This document shows, in pieces, positions 52,382 through 62,983 of a DNA stretch of 64,000 nt (its first letter is position 1; every line of letters starts with the position of its first letter). The translations under genes and the position numbers were made by a program. The notes beneath the pieces are model-generated. The model saw nothing but the letters and a program-made list of their open reading frames with translations. It had not been told where the DNA came from and did not search any database. Location: the NCBI GenBank assembly GCA_035541895.1, contig DATKMK010000119.1, forward strand, positions 146,099 to 210,098, read 5' to 3'. The DNA comes from DATKMK01 sp035541895. GTDB taxonomy: Bacteria > Desulfobacterota > Binatia > HRBIN30 > JACQVA1.

Positions 52382-53638
52382 ATGCAGCGGTTCGGCCTCG
52401 ACTTCGGTACGACGAACTCGTCGCTGACGTGGGCCCGCGGTCCCGCGGACGTGCAGTTGTGCGACGTCGACGTGCGGGCGTTCAATCCGCGGGTTTTGCG
52501 CAGCCTCATTTACTTCTCGATCGACTCGCGCGACTTCGTCGTCGGCCAACGGGCGATCGACGAGTACCTCACCGAGGATATGCAGGGCACCCTCATCCAG
52601 TCGATCAAAACGTTTCTGGCCGACAACTCGTTCGAACAGACGTGGATCAACGACCGCTTCTACAAGCTGGAAGATCTGATCGCGGTGATCTTCCGCCACG
52701 TGCGTGCGGTCATCGCCGAGTTGACCAGCGACGACGTCTCGTTGGTGATCGGCCGTCCCGCCATCTTCGTCGACCGGCCTGAAAAGGAAGCGCTCGCGCA
52801 GGATCGCTTGCGCAAGGCGGCGCAACTCGCCGGCTTCTTCGACCTCCAGTTTCAATACGAACCGATCGCCGCTGGTCTGACCTACGAGTCGTCGCTCAAC
52901 CAGCCGGAACTCGCATTGATCGCCGATCTCGGCGGCGGCACGTCCGACTTCACGATCATGCGGCTGGGCAGCGGCCACGCCGGCGATCGGCGCGAAGACA
53001 TTCTCGCGACCCGTGGCGTGCAGATCGCCGGCGACTCGTTCAGCGCCCGCATCATGGCGCACAAGCTGGCGAAGTACTTCGGCGCCGGCAGCACCTACCG
53101 GCACATGGAAGGGCGCAAGCTGCCGTTCCCCTCGATGCTGCTGGCGCAGCTCAGTCGCTGGCACCAGGTGACCTTCCTGCGTAGCCCGAAAACCCGCGAG
53201 CAGCTCGGCCGCATTCGCTGGACGTCGAGCAACCCACGTGCGGTCGATGCGTTCCAGGCATTGATCACGGGTAACTACGCATTCTTCCTGTTCCAGGAAA
53301 TCGAGAAGGCGAAGAGCCGGCTGTCCGAGGCCGACGAAGCGCGGATGCACTTTCGCCGCGACGAGATCGAGATCGATGAGCCGATCACCCGCGCGGAATT
53401 CGAGCGCCTGATCGCACCGGATCAAGCACAGGTCCATCGCTGCATGGAGTCGGTGCTCGCGGCGGCTGAGGTGACACGGCGCGACATCGACGCGGTGTTC
53501 CTCACCGGCGGCACCGCGCAGATCCCGGCGATCCGACGCATGTTCGCGGAGGAGTTCGGCGCCGACAAACTCAAGGCACAAGACTATTTGACGTCGGTCG
53601 CGGTCGGTCTCGGCTTGAGTGCGTTGGGTACCCAATGA
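52382..53638 (+). CDS. Hsp70-family protein, YegD-like
   Basis: A 418-residue actin-fold ATPase of the YegD type: DFGTTNSSLTW (phosphate 1), IADLGGGTSDFTI (phosphate 2), the adenosine motif VFLTGGTAQIPAIR and the family segment FEIEKAKS-like LFQEIEKAKSRLSEAD. It lacks the substrate-binding domain of DnaK. Its function is unknown and it is not next to dnaJ. Confidence 0.92.
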   Translation: MQRFGLDFGTTNSSLTWARGPADVQLCDVDVRAFNPRVLRSLIYFSIDSRDFVVGQRAIDEYLTEDMQGTLIQSIKTFLADNSFEQTWINDRFYKLEDLIAVIFRHVRAVIAELTSDDVSLVIGRPAIFVDRPEKEALAQDRLRKAAQLAGFFDLQFQYEPIAAGLTYESSLNQPELALIADLGGGTSDFTIMRLGSGHAGDRREDILATRGVQIAGDSFSARIMAHKLAKYFGAGSTYRHMEGRKLPFPSMLLAQLSRWHQVTFLRSPKTREQLGRIRWTSSNPRAVDAFQALITGNYAFFLFQEIEKAKSRLSEADEARMHFRRDEIEIDEPITRAEFERLIAPDQAQVHRCMESVLAAAEVTRRDIDAVFLTGGTAQIPAIRRMFAEEFGADKLKAQDYLTSVAVGLGLSALGTQ

Positions 53639-53644
53639 GGTGCG

Positions 53645-53998
53645 TCAGTCGACCCCCGGCTTGCCGTCGAGTCGGTAGACCCGACGGAGCGTGCGGGTCT
53701 GAAACAACAACGACGACAGCAGCGTTACCAGCGCGACCGAGCCCAGAATGACAACCAGTCGGCCGGCCGGCTGCCGATTGTGCGCGCGCTCGACCGCCAG
53801 CTCGAATAGCGTTCGGCACCATTCCAAGGCACCGACGATCAGGCTCGCCTGGATCACCCGGGCGGCCCAGGCTCGCCGCACTCCGACCAACGCGAGAATC
53901 GCCAGCACGACGATCAGAATGGGACTGCCGCCGCGCAAAAAATGCGCGGCGAGAACGAGCAAGCTCAACACGACGGGAACGAGTTGCAGCGCGGCCAT
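53645..53998 (-). CDS. Small integral membrane protein of unknown function
   Basis: About 117 residues with three to four hydrophobic helices (LQLVPVVLSLLVLAAHF, ILIVVLAILALVGV, LVVILGSVALVTLLSSLLF). No family is recognised. ATG 53998 is preferred; GTG 54007 would add three residues. It lies just after pyrF on the same strand. Confidence 0.75.
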   Translation of the reverse strand: MAALQLVPVVLSLLVLAAHFLRGGSPILIVVLAILALVGVRRAWAARVIQASLIVGALEWCRTLFELAVERAHNRQPAGRLVVILGSVALVTLLSSLLFQTRTLRRVYRLDGKPGVD

Positions 53999-54013
53999 TG
54001 TCAACACGTCCGG

Positions 54014-54937
54014 CTATCGACCGACCGCCTCGCCCAACTCGTGCGACGCCCGCGTGAGCGCGTCGAGCACCGCGGCTTCCCAGCGCGACGCACTGTCGGT
54101 GTCGCCCGCCGCCGGGAACAACACCGCGCGCGACGTACTGACGATGCCGCCCTCGAGTCCCGCCGGACCCGGCACGAACCCCCGCACCGCATCCGACGCG
54201 CGCGCGCCCTGGGCACCATAACCGAGAACCAAAAACAGCGCATGCGGAAGAAGATCCCGGACGCGTTGACTGTCCGCCGGCGAGGTCGCCCCAACTGTCA
54301 CGCCCAGCGACGACCAGGGCGTCGTCCGTCCCAACAGCCGTGCCTCTGGATCGGACAGCGAGCCGGCGACGACTTCAAAGACGCGGCCCTCGCCGGTATC
54401 GAGCCGCTGATAAGTTGCCGCGCCGGGATTGCTGTTGCGCACCAGGACGACGACGCCGCGATGCGTCTGCTCGGCAGCGGCGACAAACGGAGCGACCGCG
54501 TCGGGACCTAGGTACGGATTCACCGTCATCGCGTCGACCGGCACCGTCGCGTCAGGAGCGAGATACGCGCGGGCGTACCCATCGGCCGTGTCCGCAATGT
54601 CGCCGCGTTTGGCGTCGAGCAGCACGAGCAAATGGCGCGCGTGCGCGTGATGAACGATGTGTTCGAGCACCCGCATCCCTCGCCATCCCAACATTTCGAA
54701 CAACGCGATCTGGGGTTTGATGATCGCGACGCGCTCGGCGACCAGATCGATGGCGTGTGTGCAGAACTCCTCGACCGCGTCGGCCGTGTCGCGTGCGCTC
54801 GGCGCCATAGTGCCGCGTCGAAACAGCGGAGGAATCCGGTCAAGGTAGGGGTCGATGCCGACACACAGCGGGTGGCGCAGCGTGCGCACGCGTCGAATCA
54901 GTCGATCGGCGAAGTTCTCGTCGCTGTGTGTTGCCAT
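54014..54937 (-). CDS. pyrF: Orotidine 5'-phosphate decarboxylase (type 2)
   Basis: A 307-residue OMP decarboxylase of the longer type-2 subfamily. The signature DAKRGDIADTA holds the catalytic Asp and Lys. Phosphate-binding residues lie in the final segment around PGPAGLEGG. It makes UMP in pyrimidine synthesis. ATG 54937 gives the family N-terminus; the frame to 55027 overlaps the giant gene. Confidence 0.93.
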   Translation of the reverse strand: MATHSDENFADRLIRRVRTLRHPLCVGIDPYLDRIPPLFRRGTMAPSARDTADAVEEFCTHAIDLVAERVAIIKPQIALFEMLGWRGMRVLEHIVHHAHARHLLVLLDAKRGDIADTADGYARAYLAPDATVPVDAMTVNPYLGPDAVAPFVAAAEQTHRGVVVLVRNSNPGAATYQRLDTGEGRVFEVVAGSLSDPEARLLGRTTPWSSLGVTVGATSPADSQRVRDLLPHALFLVLGYGAQGARASDAVRGFVPGPAGLEGGIVSTSRAVLFPAAGDTDSASRWEAAVLDALTRASHELGEAVGR

Positions 54938-55008
54938 GAACTCCGTGCGGCCAGGAACGCTACCATGATGGTGTGTAGTCGGGAAAGCGCGGTCGATCGA
55001 TCGGAGCG

Positions 55009-58000
55009 CTACGCGAATGCGGCGCACAGTTCGGTGAAACGCCTCAGAGCCTGACCGGCATCACCGGCGTCGAAGACCTCGCAGGCGACGATGCGGTCGT
55101 CGCGTACCACGAGGACTGGAACGAAGACGGTCTCGAACGCGCCGCCGTCGCGCGTGGCTCCGAACTGTCGAATCACCAGCACACTGCCGCGGTCGGTCCA
55201 CGCGAGCATCCGGAGCACCTCACCACCCACGTTCGGACCGAGGTCGCTCAAGACGTGCAGCGACTCGATGAATTGCGCGGATGAAATCTCGCCAAAACGC
55301 AGTCGGCGATGGTCGCGAAATTTTAGTCCGTCGGCCAAGTAGCCGGGCAGCGCCTTCCAATCCTGCCGCGCAATCGCCGCGCCGAGTTGGTTGATCACCG
55401 CCTGCGCTCGGCACCCCGCCGCTTCGTTGGCGGCAAAGCGCGATTGGGCCTCGAGGGTTGCGGTGGCGCGATCCTCGGCCTCGAAATGGATCACCGCCAG
55501 CAGTTTCCCGCTACCATCGACCTCCGTCAGTCGCAGAAACTCACCTGCGAACTCGCTTCCGTCAGCTTTCCCGCAGTAGGCAAGCCGTTTGATCGCGATC
55601 CGATCCCCGATCGTCGCGATCAGTTCGAGCGTACGGCGCGTGACCTCCTGGCTGCGCACCACCTCGAGGTTCTTGATGTACAGGGTGATGTCGCCGCTCA
55701 CCCGCGCATACTTGCGGCGATCCTCGAACGTGAAGTCGGCCGCCGCGAGCGCGCGTAACGCCGACCAGTTCCCGGCGGCCACCGCATGGCCAATGCCCTG
55801 GTCGACGCGACCGGCAGTATTCTCTGGGATCGGTGCATGCCCCGGTCGCAACTCCTCTGGCTGGGCCGAAGCTGGAGGCGGCCGCAGCTCCTCGAAGCGC
55901 GCCCGCGCCACCTCGAGATCTTCGACTTCAAACAGTTCCACTCCGACGATGCGTCCGTCGCGGTACAGGTTCAATCGGACGAAGACCGATTCGAAATCGC
56001 CACCGTCGGCAAGGGTGCCGAACATCCGCCCGACGGTGAGTGTACCATGCCGGTCGACCGCGACGTGATAAAGCGTGTCGGTAACCATGTCGGCGGACTG
56101 CTCAAACACGGCCACCATCGAGGCGACATAGTCATCGGCGTTCCCGATGTGGCCGACGCCGGTGCGCCGATGGTCGTGGAAGTAGTAGTCGTCGGGCAGT
56201 GCGGCTCGCATACGGGCAACATCGTGGGCGGCTACCGCGCGCGTAAACTCGACCATTGACGGCGGGGTCCAGCGGGCTTCGTCGCTGTGGAAGTAACGAT
56301 CCATCATCTCGACGGCGGCGGCGCGGCGGTTGCCGACATCGAAGCTGATGCTCGCGATGATACGACCCTGTTGGTCGACTTCGGTGAAAACGAGACTATC
56401 GGCTTCAAAACGGACGCCGTTGGCGGTGCCGAACCAACGAATGCGTTCGAGCGCCAACCGCTCCCCCATCGTCGCGAGCCGTGTGCGCATCGCCCGTGTG
56501 TGCCACGCAATCAGCAACTCTGTACTGGCCATCAACATATCGCGGTCGCCAACGGTGAGCGCGGTGCCGCGGCGATCGTCAAACACCATCGTTGGAGCCC
56601 ACAAAGTTCGGAGCGCATTTACGTCTCCCGCCTCGAATGCTTGCTGCCAGCGATCGACTGCCCGCGTTGCGGCATTCGGCGGAATGTGCAGAGGATCCGG
56701 CCGCAGCTCGGCGAACCGCTTCAGCGCCGCGTCGACGTCCTCGACCTCGTAGAACTCGATTCGCGTGAGACGACCGTGCGCCACCGTTGAGACGACCACG
56801 CGTGGCCGTTCGAAAGGGCCGCCGTCGGGAAACGTGCCGACGTCTCGACCGATGGTCACCGAACCGTACGATTCGATCGCCAGCGCATTCAACGCGCGAT
56901 CGATCTGCACGTCCGGCACGAGCTGCCACATTTCAGCCAACCCGGCGAGAAACTCCTCGGGGCCGTTCGATCGTCTTTGAAGCAGTCGCCGGTGATCCTC
57001 CATGGCGAAGTCATCCGCGACCATCTGACGCATACGGTCGAGATCGTGAACGTTCCACGCCTCGACGAACGCGGCCATAGGTTGCAGAGCCGCCGCCGCC
57101 CGACGATCCGTTGCGAACCATCGCGCCCACGCTTCGCGGTTGGCCGCGTGCCAGTCATCGAGGTCGAATCCAACGACGGCGACGATGTGACCGGCCGCGT
57201 CGACTTCGATCAGTCGCAGATACTCGATCTCGATCGCCGCGTCGGACGATCCGCCGCGCCAGAGGGTGCGTTCGACGCACACGCGATCGCCGGCGGTTGC
57301 CACGAGCTGGCGCTCGTAGCGGACGTTGTCGGTTAGCGCGTAGCTTCTTTGGGCATCTGCGACCCACCAATCGACGTCACCCGAGACGAGGACATGCCGG
57401 CGGCGATCTTCGATCTTGGCATCGGCGGCGCACGCGGCGCGCATGGCAGACCAATCGCGTGCTGCGAACGCCGCCTGCACGCGGTCCATCGCCGCGGTCG
57501 CTGCGTTCGGCTTCGTCAGCGCTGCGAGCGGATCGGAACGGGAGACGAGCGTTGTGGATGCACTCGTCAGAGCGGCTCGGCGATCGCGAGCAGCTTCGCT
57601 CGCTGCATCGCGCGCGGCGAGTTCGGCATACGCCGCATCGAGGTCGTCGGGGGCGAACACCACCAGTGCGCCGCGCCGGCCCGCGGCATCCACTTCGATC
57701 AGGTCGAGCATCTCGACCGCTGCCGTGCCCCCGTTGTCGACGGTTGCCGTGAAGCGCACGCGCAGCAGCGCGAGCCGTTCGCCGCGCGTCGCGATCAACT
57801 CGCTGCGCCACCGGCTCGACGGCATCGCAAAGAGAAACCGTTCATTGGCAAAGAAGTCGTCGCCCGCAACCTTCATGCGAAACAGCGCACGGCGGTCGTC
57901 CATCACATGCATCGGCGCGAAGGTCGCCACCACGCCGTCCCAATCGCGCGCGCGCCAGCAGCGCTCGAAGCGGTCGACCGCGCGCGTCGCGGCGTTGGGA

Positions 58001-61000
58001 ATGCGGGTTGCTTCCGGCTCGCCGGGAGGTTGCTCGCCGGGCAGCGCATCGAAGCGCGCGAGCGCTGCGGCTTCGCTCTCGGGATCGAACATCTCGACCC
58101 GCGTCAGGCGGCCGTCGGCGCCGAACGCCCACAACATGAGGAAGCGATACTCGACGGCACCCCCTTCATTGCGTTCAGTACCCGAGGTCCTACGGTGCAG
58201 GAGAAGGGCCTGCGGAGTCGCCGCGAGGATTCGCTCGAGGTGGGCCGATCGTTCGGCGGTCACCTCGACAAGCGAGCGGAGCCCGCGCAGATAACGCTCC
58301 GCGCCGCGCGCGGAGCCGAGTCCGAGAACCCGGTGGTCGATGAACTCGATGTCGGGTGCGATCACCGCGGCGATGGCGTCGAGGTCGGTCGGCAGCACCA
58401 CGGCGATCGCGCGCGCGATCATGGCGGCGCGCGCCTTCTCGTCGCCATCGGGTAGCAGCTCAGCGTACCGCTCGTAGAGTCGTGCGATCGCCTCATCGAG
58501 CCGTTCGTCGGCAAAGAACTCCGTGCGCGTACGAAGCCCGCGCTCGTCCACCTCGAGCAGATTGATCCCGCCCATATCCGCCGCACCAAACCGGACGTTC
58601 TCGTTGAGGTCGACACCAGTGAAGGAAGTGTGAGCGCGGCACAGCGCCAGCCGCTCGCCGAGGGTAACGAGCGGCTCGTGCGCAAAGCGCAGGCCCTCGG
58701 TCGTGAGGAGTCGCTCGTAACCGAGTCGCAGATCGCGTTCATGGTAGCTGGTGTGTGTCGGGTGGTGGACGGCGTGCGCGCCCTCGGCCATGGTTGCGAG
58801 GAAGGCAGCCAAATCCCGCACCGCCGCGGCGGCGTCCATGCGGCGCGCGTTTACGGTCGCGAGATTTTCGCGCGCTGCCCGGCCACTCTGCGGTTCCGGC
58901 GGGCTCGGCGGCTGGCCGGAACGGGCGCGCGCCGTGTCGACGGAATCAATGTCAAAGTGTTCGATGCCCGGTTGCGTTGCCGATACCCGAACGCGCTCGG
59001 TCAGCAGCGTTGCTCCCTTGGCCCCCCAGAGTTCGATCGCCCGCTTCTGCTCCGCCCCGGCCTCGTCGAAACGACCGCTTGCGCGGAGCACTGCGGCGAG
59101 AGCCATCCGCGCGTCGCCATGGTCGAGCAGCGCGTCGGTCCTTGCTGCGATCTCGACGGCGGCGCGCGCGAGATTCAGCGCGGCATCCAGCTCGCCTCGC
59201 TTGGCGAGGGCTTCGGCGCGGACGCCGCGCCAGGCGATTGCGGCCTTGAAATCGTCGCCGGCGAGCGCCTCGCTCTCGTGGCTGAGGGCCTCGGCTTCCT
59301 CGGCGCGCCCTTGCGCGAGCAGCGCGCGGCCGAGCAGTGCCGCGGTCTGCGCCGCGTCGATTCCCAGGCCGTGGCTACGCAGTCCGTCGTAGGCGCCGCG
59401 CAACGTGCGTTCCGCCGCCGCGGCGTTGTCTTCGAGCAACTCGATCAGGCCGGCCGCCACATCGGCTTCGAGCAATCCCTGCGCGATCCCCAACTCTTCA
59501 ACCATCTGCCGTGACGCGGTGATCATGCGCCGCGCCGCATCGGCGCGGCCGCGCAGGGCTTCGAGCACCGCCTGACAACGCAGCGCAACCGCTTCCACCC
59601 ACGGCGCCCCCTGGGTGATGCGGAGAACGCGCACGACGTCGAGGCACCGCCCGCTGGCGCGGGCCACGGCACTTGGACCCCATAGTGCCGCAAGTGGGGC
59701 GCCGGCCAACACCGCGTTGGCGCGCCGGCGATCGTGTGCCCGGCGGGCGGCCGCCAGGGCGAGATCGAGCGCGGCCTCGCATGCGCCGATCGCACCCAAA
59801 CGCGCCACGGCGAGCGCGTACACGGAGTGCGCTTTGGCTTCGCCGCCAGCATCGCCCAACGCGGCCAGTTGCTCCGCGGCTGCCGCGACGGCGTCCGCAT
59901 GTGCGCGTAGCGCCTGCGGGTCGGTGAGCACGGCGAGCTGCCCGTTGAAGCACGTGTGCCAGGCGGCAAGACGGGGGCTGTGGGCGAGGAGTTGGGGATT
60001 GGATTTCTCAGTGGGCGATTGGGTGAGCCGGCCCAGCTCGTCGACGGCGGCTTTCGCGTCCGTTACGTCCCCCGCGGCGAGCAACGCTTCGCACCAATCC
60101 AGCGCGAGGTCGCCGCGAGCGGAATCGGTCTCGTCGAGCAGATGGAACGCGCGGCCCAGCAGATTCGCGGCGACCTGCACGTCATCGCGCAGCAGTGCGC
60201 GCCGCCCGGCGGCGGAGAGGTAGCGTGCGGCGCGCTCGCCGACGCTCCGGCCGCGCTCGTCGATCGAACCGAGTTCGCGCCAGTGCTGATGCGCTTGTTC
60301 GAGATGCCAGCCGATCGTTTCGTCGTGTTCCACGACTTCACCGACGCGGCCCTCGACCCAGTCGGCGAAGCGAGCGTGCAGCTCGGCCCGCGTCCCCTTC
60401 AAGATCCGACGGTAGGCGGCATCGCGAATCAGTCCGTGGTGAAACCGCAGCGCCGGTTCGCCGAGGAACCATGCGGTGTCGGGTTCGACCAGTTCGCTGC
60501 GGCGGAGCGATTCGAGCCGGGCGTCGAGACCCGCGCGTGCGTCGGGCGCCAGCAAGTCGGCAACCGCGGCCCGCGAGAACTGCCGGCCGACGACCGCGGC
60601 GCGCTCCAAGACGAGGCGGTCCTCGGGACGAAGGCGTTCGATGCGTGCGGCGAGCAGCGCATGAATCGTGGGCGGCATGTCGAGGTTGGCCACGTCGATC
60701 GCGGCAGTCCAGCGATCGCCCTCACGCTTGAGTGCGCCGTCGTTGACGAGCATCCGCACCAATTCGCCGAGAAAGAGGGGATTGCCTTCGCTGATGGCGA
60801 GCACGCGGCCGGCGGCGGCCGCGGGTAGGGCGTCGGCACCGATCACATTCGCCGCCAGTCGAGTGGCCGCGGCGGCGTCGAGCCCGGTGAGCGTCACCAC
60901 GTCGCTCACCACACCGCCCGCGTTGGTGAGCGACGAGCGGCTATCGCGTAGCTCGGGCCGTGCCGCGGCGAGGATCAGTAGCGGCGTGCTCGCACTCCAC

Positions 61001-62265
61001 TGCACGAGGTGCTCGACGAGATCGAGCAGAAGCGGCTCGGCCCACTGGAGGTCGTCGAACGCGAACAACACCGGCTGCGTCGCAGCGAGCGCCGCGAGGA
61101 ATCGCCGCACGACGAAGAAGGTTGCCTCCGGCGAGGCGGGGGTTCCCCCGAGCAGCGCGCTGATGCCGTCGGCGATGCGGGTCTGCTCGGAGGCGTCGCC
61201 GTCGAGCGCGGCGGCGACGGTCGCGCGCAGGGTGTCGCCGCCTACACGGTCGTCGATCTGCAGCAGCGCGCGCAATGCCGTTGCGAGCGGCCCGAACGTC
61301 GCGCCGCCGGCCGACTCGCACCGCGCGGTGATGATGATCGCGCGGTCGTGCAGCCGGTGAGCGAACTCGTCGATCAAACGCGACTTGCCGAGACCAGGCG
61401 ATCCCAGAATCACCGCTAGCCGCGCCCGCGGTTCCGTGGTCGCCGCGTCATACACCGCCATGAGCCGCCGCAGCTCGTCATCGCGTCCGACGAACGGAAC
61501 CGCCGCGGCGCCAGCGGGCCGATCGAGCGACACGACACGATAGGCCGCGACGGTCTCGGAGCGGCCCTTGAGTGAGAGCGTCCCGACCGGTTCGAGTGTC
61601 ACCTGCTGGTTCACGAGTCGATGGGTCGACTCACCAATCACTACCTCGCCGTCGTGTGTCGCTTGTTGCAACCGCGCGGCGACGTTGACCGGATCACCGA
61701 CCACGTCGGCGTTGTCGACGCTGACAACGACTTCACCGGTGTTGACGCCGACTCGGATGGAGAGGTTGTTCGTTGTCACGTCCCTTGTGGTTTGCGGGAG
61801 GAGGGGAGAGTCGGGACCCAACGACCCGACGGCCTGCACCATCGCGACGGCGGCGCGGACAGCACGGATGGCGTCGTCCTCCGCCACGCGCGGCACGCCG
61901 AAGGCGGCGACCACCCCGTCGCCCAGCAGCTTGACCACCGTCCCGCCGTGCGCGTCGACCACGCTGCGCAGCGTTTGGTAGTAGCGCTCCATCAGTCGCC
62001 GTGTCGACTCGGCGTCGAGACGTTCGTGCAGCGACGTCGAGCCGACGAGATCGGCGAAGACGATGGTGACGACCTTGCGTGCCTCGCCCTCGTCCGGAGT
62101 GCGGGTTGAGGCGATGGCCAGAGCGGCCCCGCACGCGTCGCAGAATTTTGCATTGATCTCATTCTCGGCGCCGCACGCGAGACATCGCGGCGCGAGGGGT
62201 GTGCCGCAGCCGCCGCAGAACCGCGCGCCTGCACGGTTTGCTCTCCCACAGCTCGCACAGTTCAA
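55009..62265 (-). CDS. Giant class III cyclase / AAA ATPase / TPR protein with nine tandem NTF2-like domains
   Basis: About 2418 residues from TTG 62265 (ribosome-like GGAGAG upstream); ATG 62325 would add a 20-residue non-conserved lead. Order: two zinc ribbons (1-50); class III nucleotidyl cyclase (about 60-255) with metal Asp72 and Asp116, Asp191 facing the base and Asn194/Arg198; STAND/AAA ATPase with Walker A GSPGLGKS at 288-295 and Walker B near 399-405; helical TPR-like region to about 1140; then about nine SnoaL/NTF2-like units of 130-140 residues in two alternating types (one marked NAATRAVDR, the other DHRR..DGG). The cyclase residues look intact, so it could make cAMP. The preceding gene encodes a single NTF2-like domain. 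Confidence 0.85.
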   Translation of the reverse strand: MNCASCGRANRAGARFCGGCGTPLAPRCLACGAENEINAKFCDACGAALAIASTRTPDEGEARKVVTIVFADLVGSTSLHERLDAESTRRLMERYYQTLRSVVDAHGGTVVKLLGDGVVAAFGVPRVAEDDAIRAVRAAVAMVQAVGSLGPDSPLLPQTTRDVTTNNLSIRVGVNTGEVVVSVDNADVVGDPVNVAARLQQATHDGEVVIGESTHRLVNQQVTLEPVGTLSLKGRSETVAAYRVVSLDRPAGAAAVPFVGRDDELRRLMAVYDAATTEPRARLAVILGSPGLGKSRLIDEFAHRLHDRAIIITARCESAGGATFGPLATALRALLQIDDRVGGDTLRATVAAALDGDASEQTRIADGISALLGGTPASPEATFFVVRRFLAALAATQPVLFAFDDLQWAEPLLLDLVEHLVQWSASTPLLILAAARPELRDSRSSLTNAGGVVSDVVTLTGLDAAAATRLAANVIGADALPAAAAGRVLAISEGNPLFLGELVRMLVNDGALKREGDRWTAAIDVANLDMPPTIHALLAARIERLRPEDRLVLERAAVVGRQFSRAAVADLLAPDARAGLDARLESLRRSELVEPDTAWFLGEPALRFHHGLIRDAAYRRILKGTRAELHARFADWVEGRVGEVVEHDETIGWHLEQAHQHWRELGSIDERGRSVGERAARYLSAAGRRALLRDDVQVAANLLGRAFHLLDETDSARGDLALDWCEALLAAGDVTDAKAAVDELGRLTQSPTEKSNPQLLAHSPRLAAWHTCFNGQLAVLTDPQALRAHADAVAAAAEQLAALGDAGGEAKAHSVYALAVARLGAIGACEAALDLALAAARRAHDRRRANAVLAGAPLAALWGPSAVARASGRCLDVVRVLRITQGAPWVEAVALRCQAVLEALRGRADAARRMITASRQMVEELGIAQGLLEADVAAGLIELLEDNAAAAERTLRGAYDGLRSHGLGIDAAQTAALLGRALLAQGRAEEAEALSHESEALAGDDFKAAIAWRGVRAEALAKRGELDAALNLARAAVEIAARTDALLDHGDARMALAAVLRASGRFDEAGAEQKRAIELWGAKGATLLTERVRVSATQPGIEHFDIDSVDTARARSGQPPSPPEPQSGRAARENLATVNARRMDAAAAVRDLAAFLATMAEGAHAVHHPTHTSYHERDLRLGYERLLTTEGLRFAHEPLVTLGERLALCRAHTSFTGVDLNENVRFGAADMGGINLLEVDERGLRTRTEFFADERLDEAIARLYERYAELLPDGDEKARAAMIARAIAVVLPTDLDAIAAVIAPDIEFIDHRVLGLGSARGAERYLRGLRSLVEVTAERSAHLERILAATPQALLLHRRTSGTERNEGGAVEYRFLMLWAFGADGRLTRVEMFDPESEAAALARFDALPGEQPPGEPEATRIPNAATRAVDRFERCWRARDWDGVVATFAPMHVMDDRRALFRMKVAGDDFFANERFLFAMPSSRWRSELIATRGERLALLRVRFTATVDNGGTAAVEMLDLIEVDAAGRRGALVVFAPDDLDAAYAELAARDAASEAARDRRAALTSASTTLVSRSDPLAALTKPNAATAAMDRVQAAFAARDWSAMRAACAADAKIEDRRRHVLVSGDVDWWVADAQRSYALTDNVRYERQLVATAGDRVCVERTLWRGGSSDAAIEIEYLRLIEVDAAGHIVAVVGFDLDDWHAANREAWARWFATDRRAAAALQPMAAFVEAWNVHDLDRMRQMVADDFAMEDHRRLLQRRSNGPEEFLAGLAEMWQLVPDVQIDRALNALAIESYGSVTIGRDVGTFPDGGPFERPRVVVSTVAHGRLTRIEFYEVEDVDAALKRFAELRPDPLHIPPNAATRAVDRWQQAFEAGDVNALRTLWAPTMVFDDRRGTALTVGDRDMLMASTELLIAWHTRAMRTRLATMGERLALERIRWFGTANGVRFEADSLVFTEVDQQGRIIASISFDVGNRRAAAVEMMDRYFHSDEARWTPPSMVEFTRAVAAHDVARMRAALPDDYYFHDHRRTGVGHIGNADDYVASMVAVFEQSADMVTDTLYHVAVDRHGTLTVGRMFGTLADGGDFESVFVRLNLYRDGRIVGVELFEVEDLEVARARFEELRPPPASAQPEELRPGHAPIPENTAGRVDQGIGHAVAAGNWSALRALAAADFTFEDRRKYARVSGDITLYIKNLEVVRSQEVTRRTLELIATIGDRIAIKRLAYCGKADGSEFAGEFLRLTEVDGSGKLLAVIHFEAEDRATATLEAQSRFAANEAAGCRAQAVINQLGAAIARQDWKALPGYLADGLKFRDHRRLRFGEISSAQFIESLHVLSDLGPNVGGEVLRMLAWTDRGSVLVIRQFGATRDGGAFETVFVPVLVVRDDRIVACEVFDAGDAGQALRRFTELCAAFA

Positions 62266-62325
62266 GATCGCTCTCCAGGGTCGGAGGGGAATTGTCCCTC
62301 GATCGCCCCGCGTGTGATGGTGCAC

Positions 62326-62802
62326 TCAAGTCGCACGCCGAGCTCCGCTCGAGAAGGCGCCGTGGATGTCGGCGTTTCCGGATGTAAACAGCACGGTTTG
62401 TCGAATTCGGGTGATCAGCCATCCACGCTTGGTGCGGGCCAGGCCGTGTTCGTACCGCCCAGCGCTGTCGAGACGGTTCTCCGCGGGCGGTCGCTTTGGA
62501 TCGAGTCGATAGATTCGATACGCCGAAACGCAGGTGGCGGTGTCGCCGTCGACCGTTACTTGATGATTGGTGCTGATATGCAGCGTGCGCAGTCCTTGAA
62601 GGCCGATGGCGCGCGCGGTGACATACGCGTCGGCGGAGGTGTGCCCGGGGGGCTCGTTGCGAAACGCCGAGTAATCGGTCCAGATTGCGTCGGCGAGGTA
62701 CGATCGCAGCCGAGTCCAGTCTTGCGCGTCGAACGCGTTGGCGAAGCCGATTACTACGTCAGTGATCAGGGATCGATCGACGAGCCAGTCTATCTCGGGC
62801 AT
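62326..62802 (-). CDS. Single-domain NTF2-like (SnoaL_4) protein
   Basis: A 158-residue SnoaL-like cone-fold protein: VDRSLITDVVIGFANAFDAQDWTRLRSYLADAIWTDYS, VTVDGDTATCVSAYRIYRL and GRYEHGLARTKRGWLIT. Such folds host isomerases, cyclases and hydroxylation helpers. ATG 62802 is chosen. It ends 60 bases before the giant cyclase gene on the same strand, so the two may be co-transcribed; the tandem NTF2-like domains of that protein are distant relatives. Confidence 0.85.
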   Translation of the reverse strand: MPEIDWLVDRSLITDVVIGFANAFDAQDWTRLRSYLADAIWTDYSAFRNEPPGHTSADAYVTARAIGLQGLRTLHISTNHQVTVDGDTATCVSAYRIYRLDPKRPPAENRLDSAGRYEHGLARTKRGWLITRIRQTVLFTSGNADIHGAFSSGARRAT

Positions 62803-62983
62803 GGCCGGTCCTGTCGTGCGGCCAACGGTATGACGTTGCGCGTCGCCGGGCAACCCGCGACCGGGTGCCGCCTACGCCATCGCGAACGAGGGTTTCACGA
62901 TTGTGCAAACGCGGATATGCCGTCGATCGGTTCGGTGCTTGAGCCTCCGCCGCCAACCGGGGTAGTGCTGTCGGAGTCGATCA

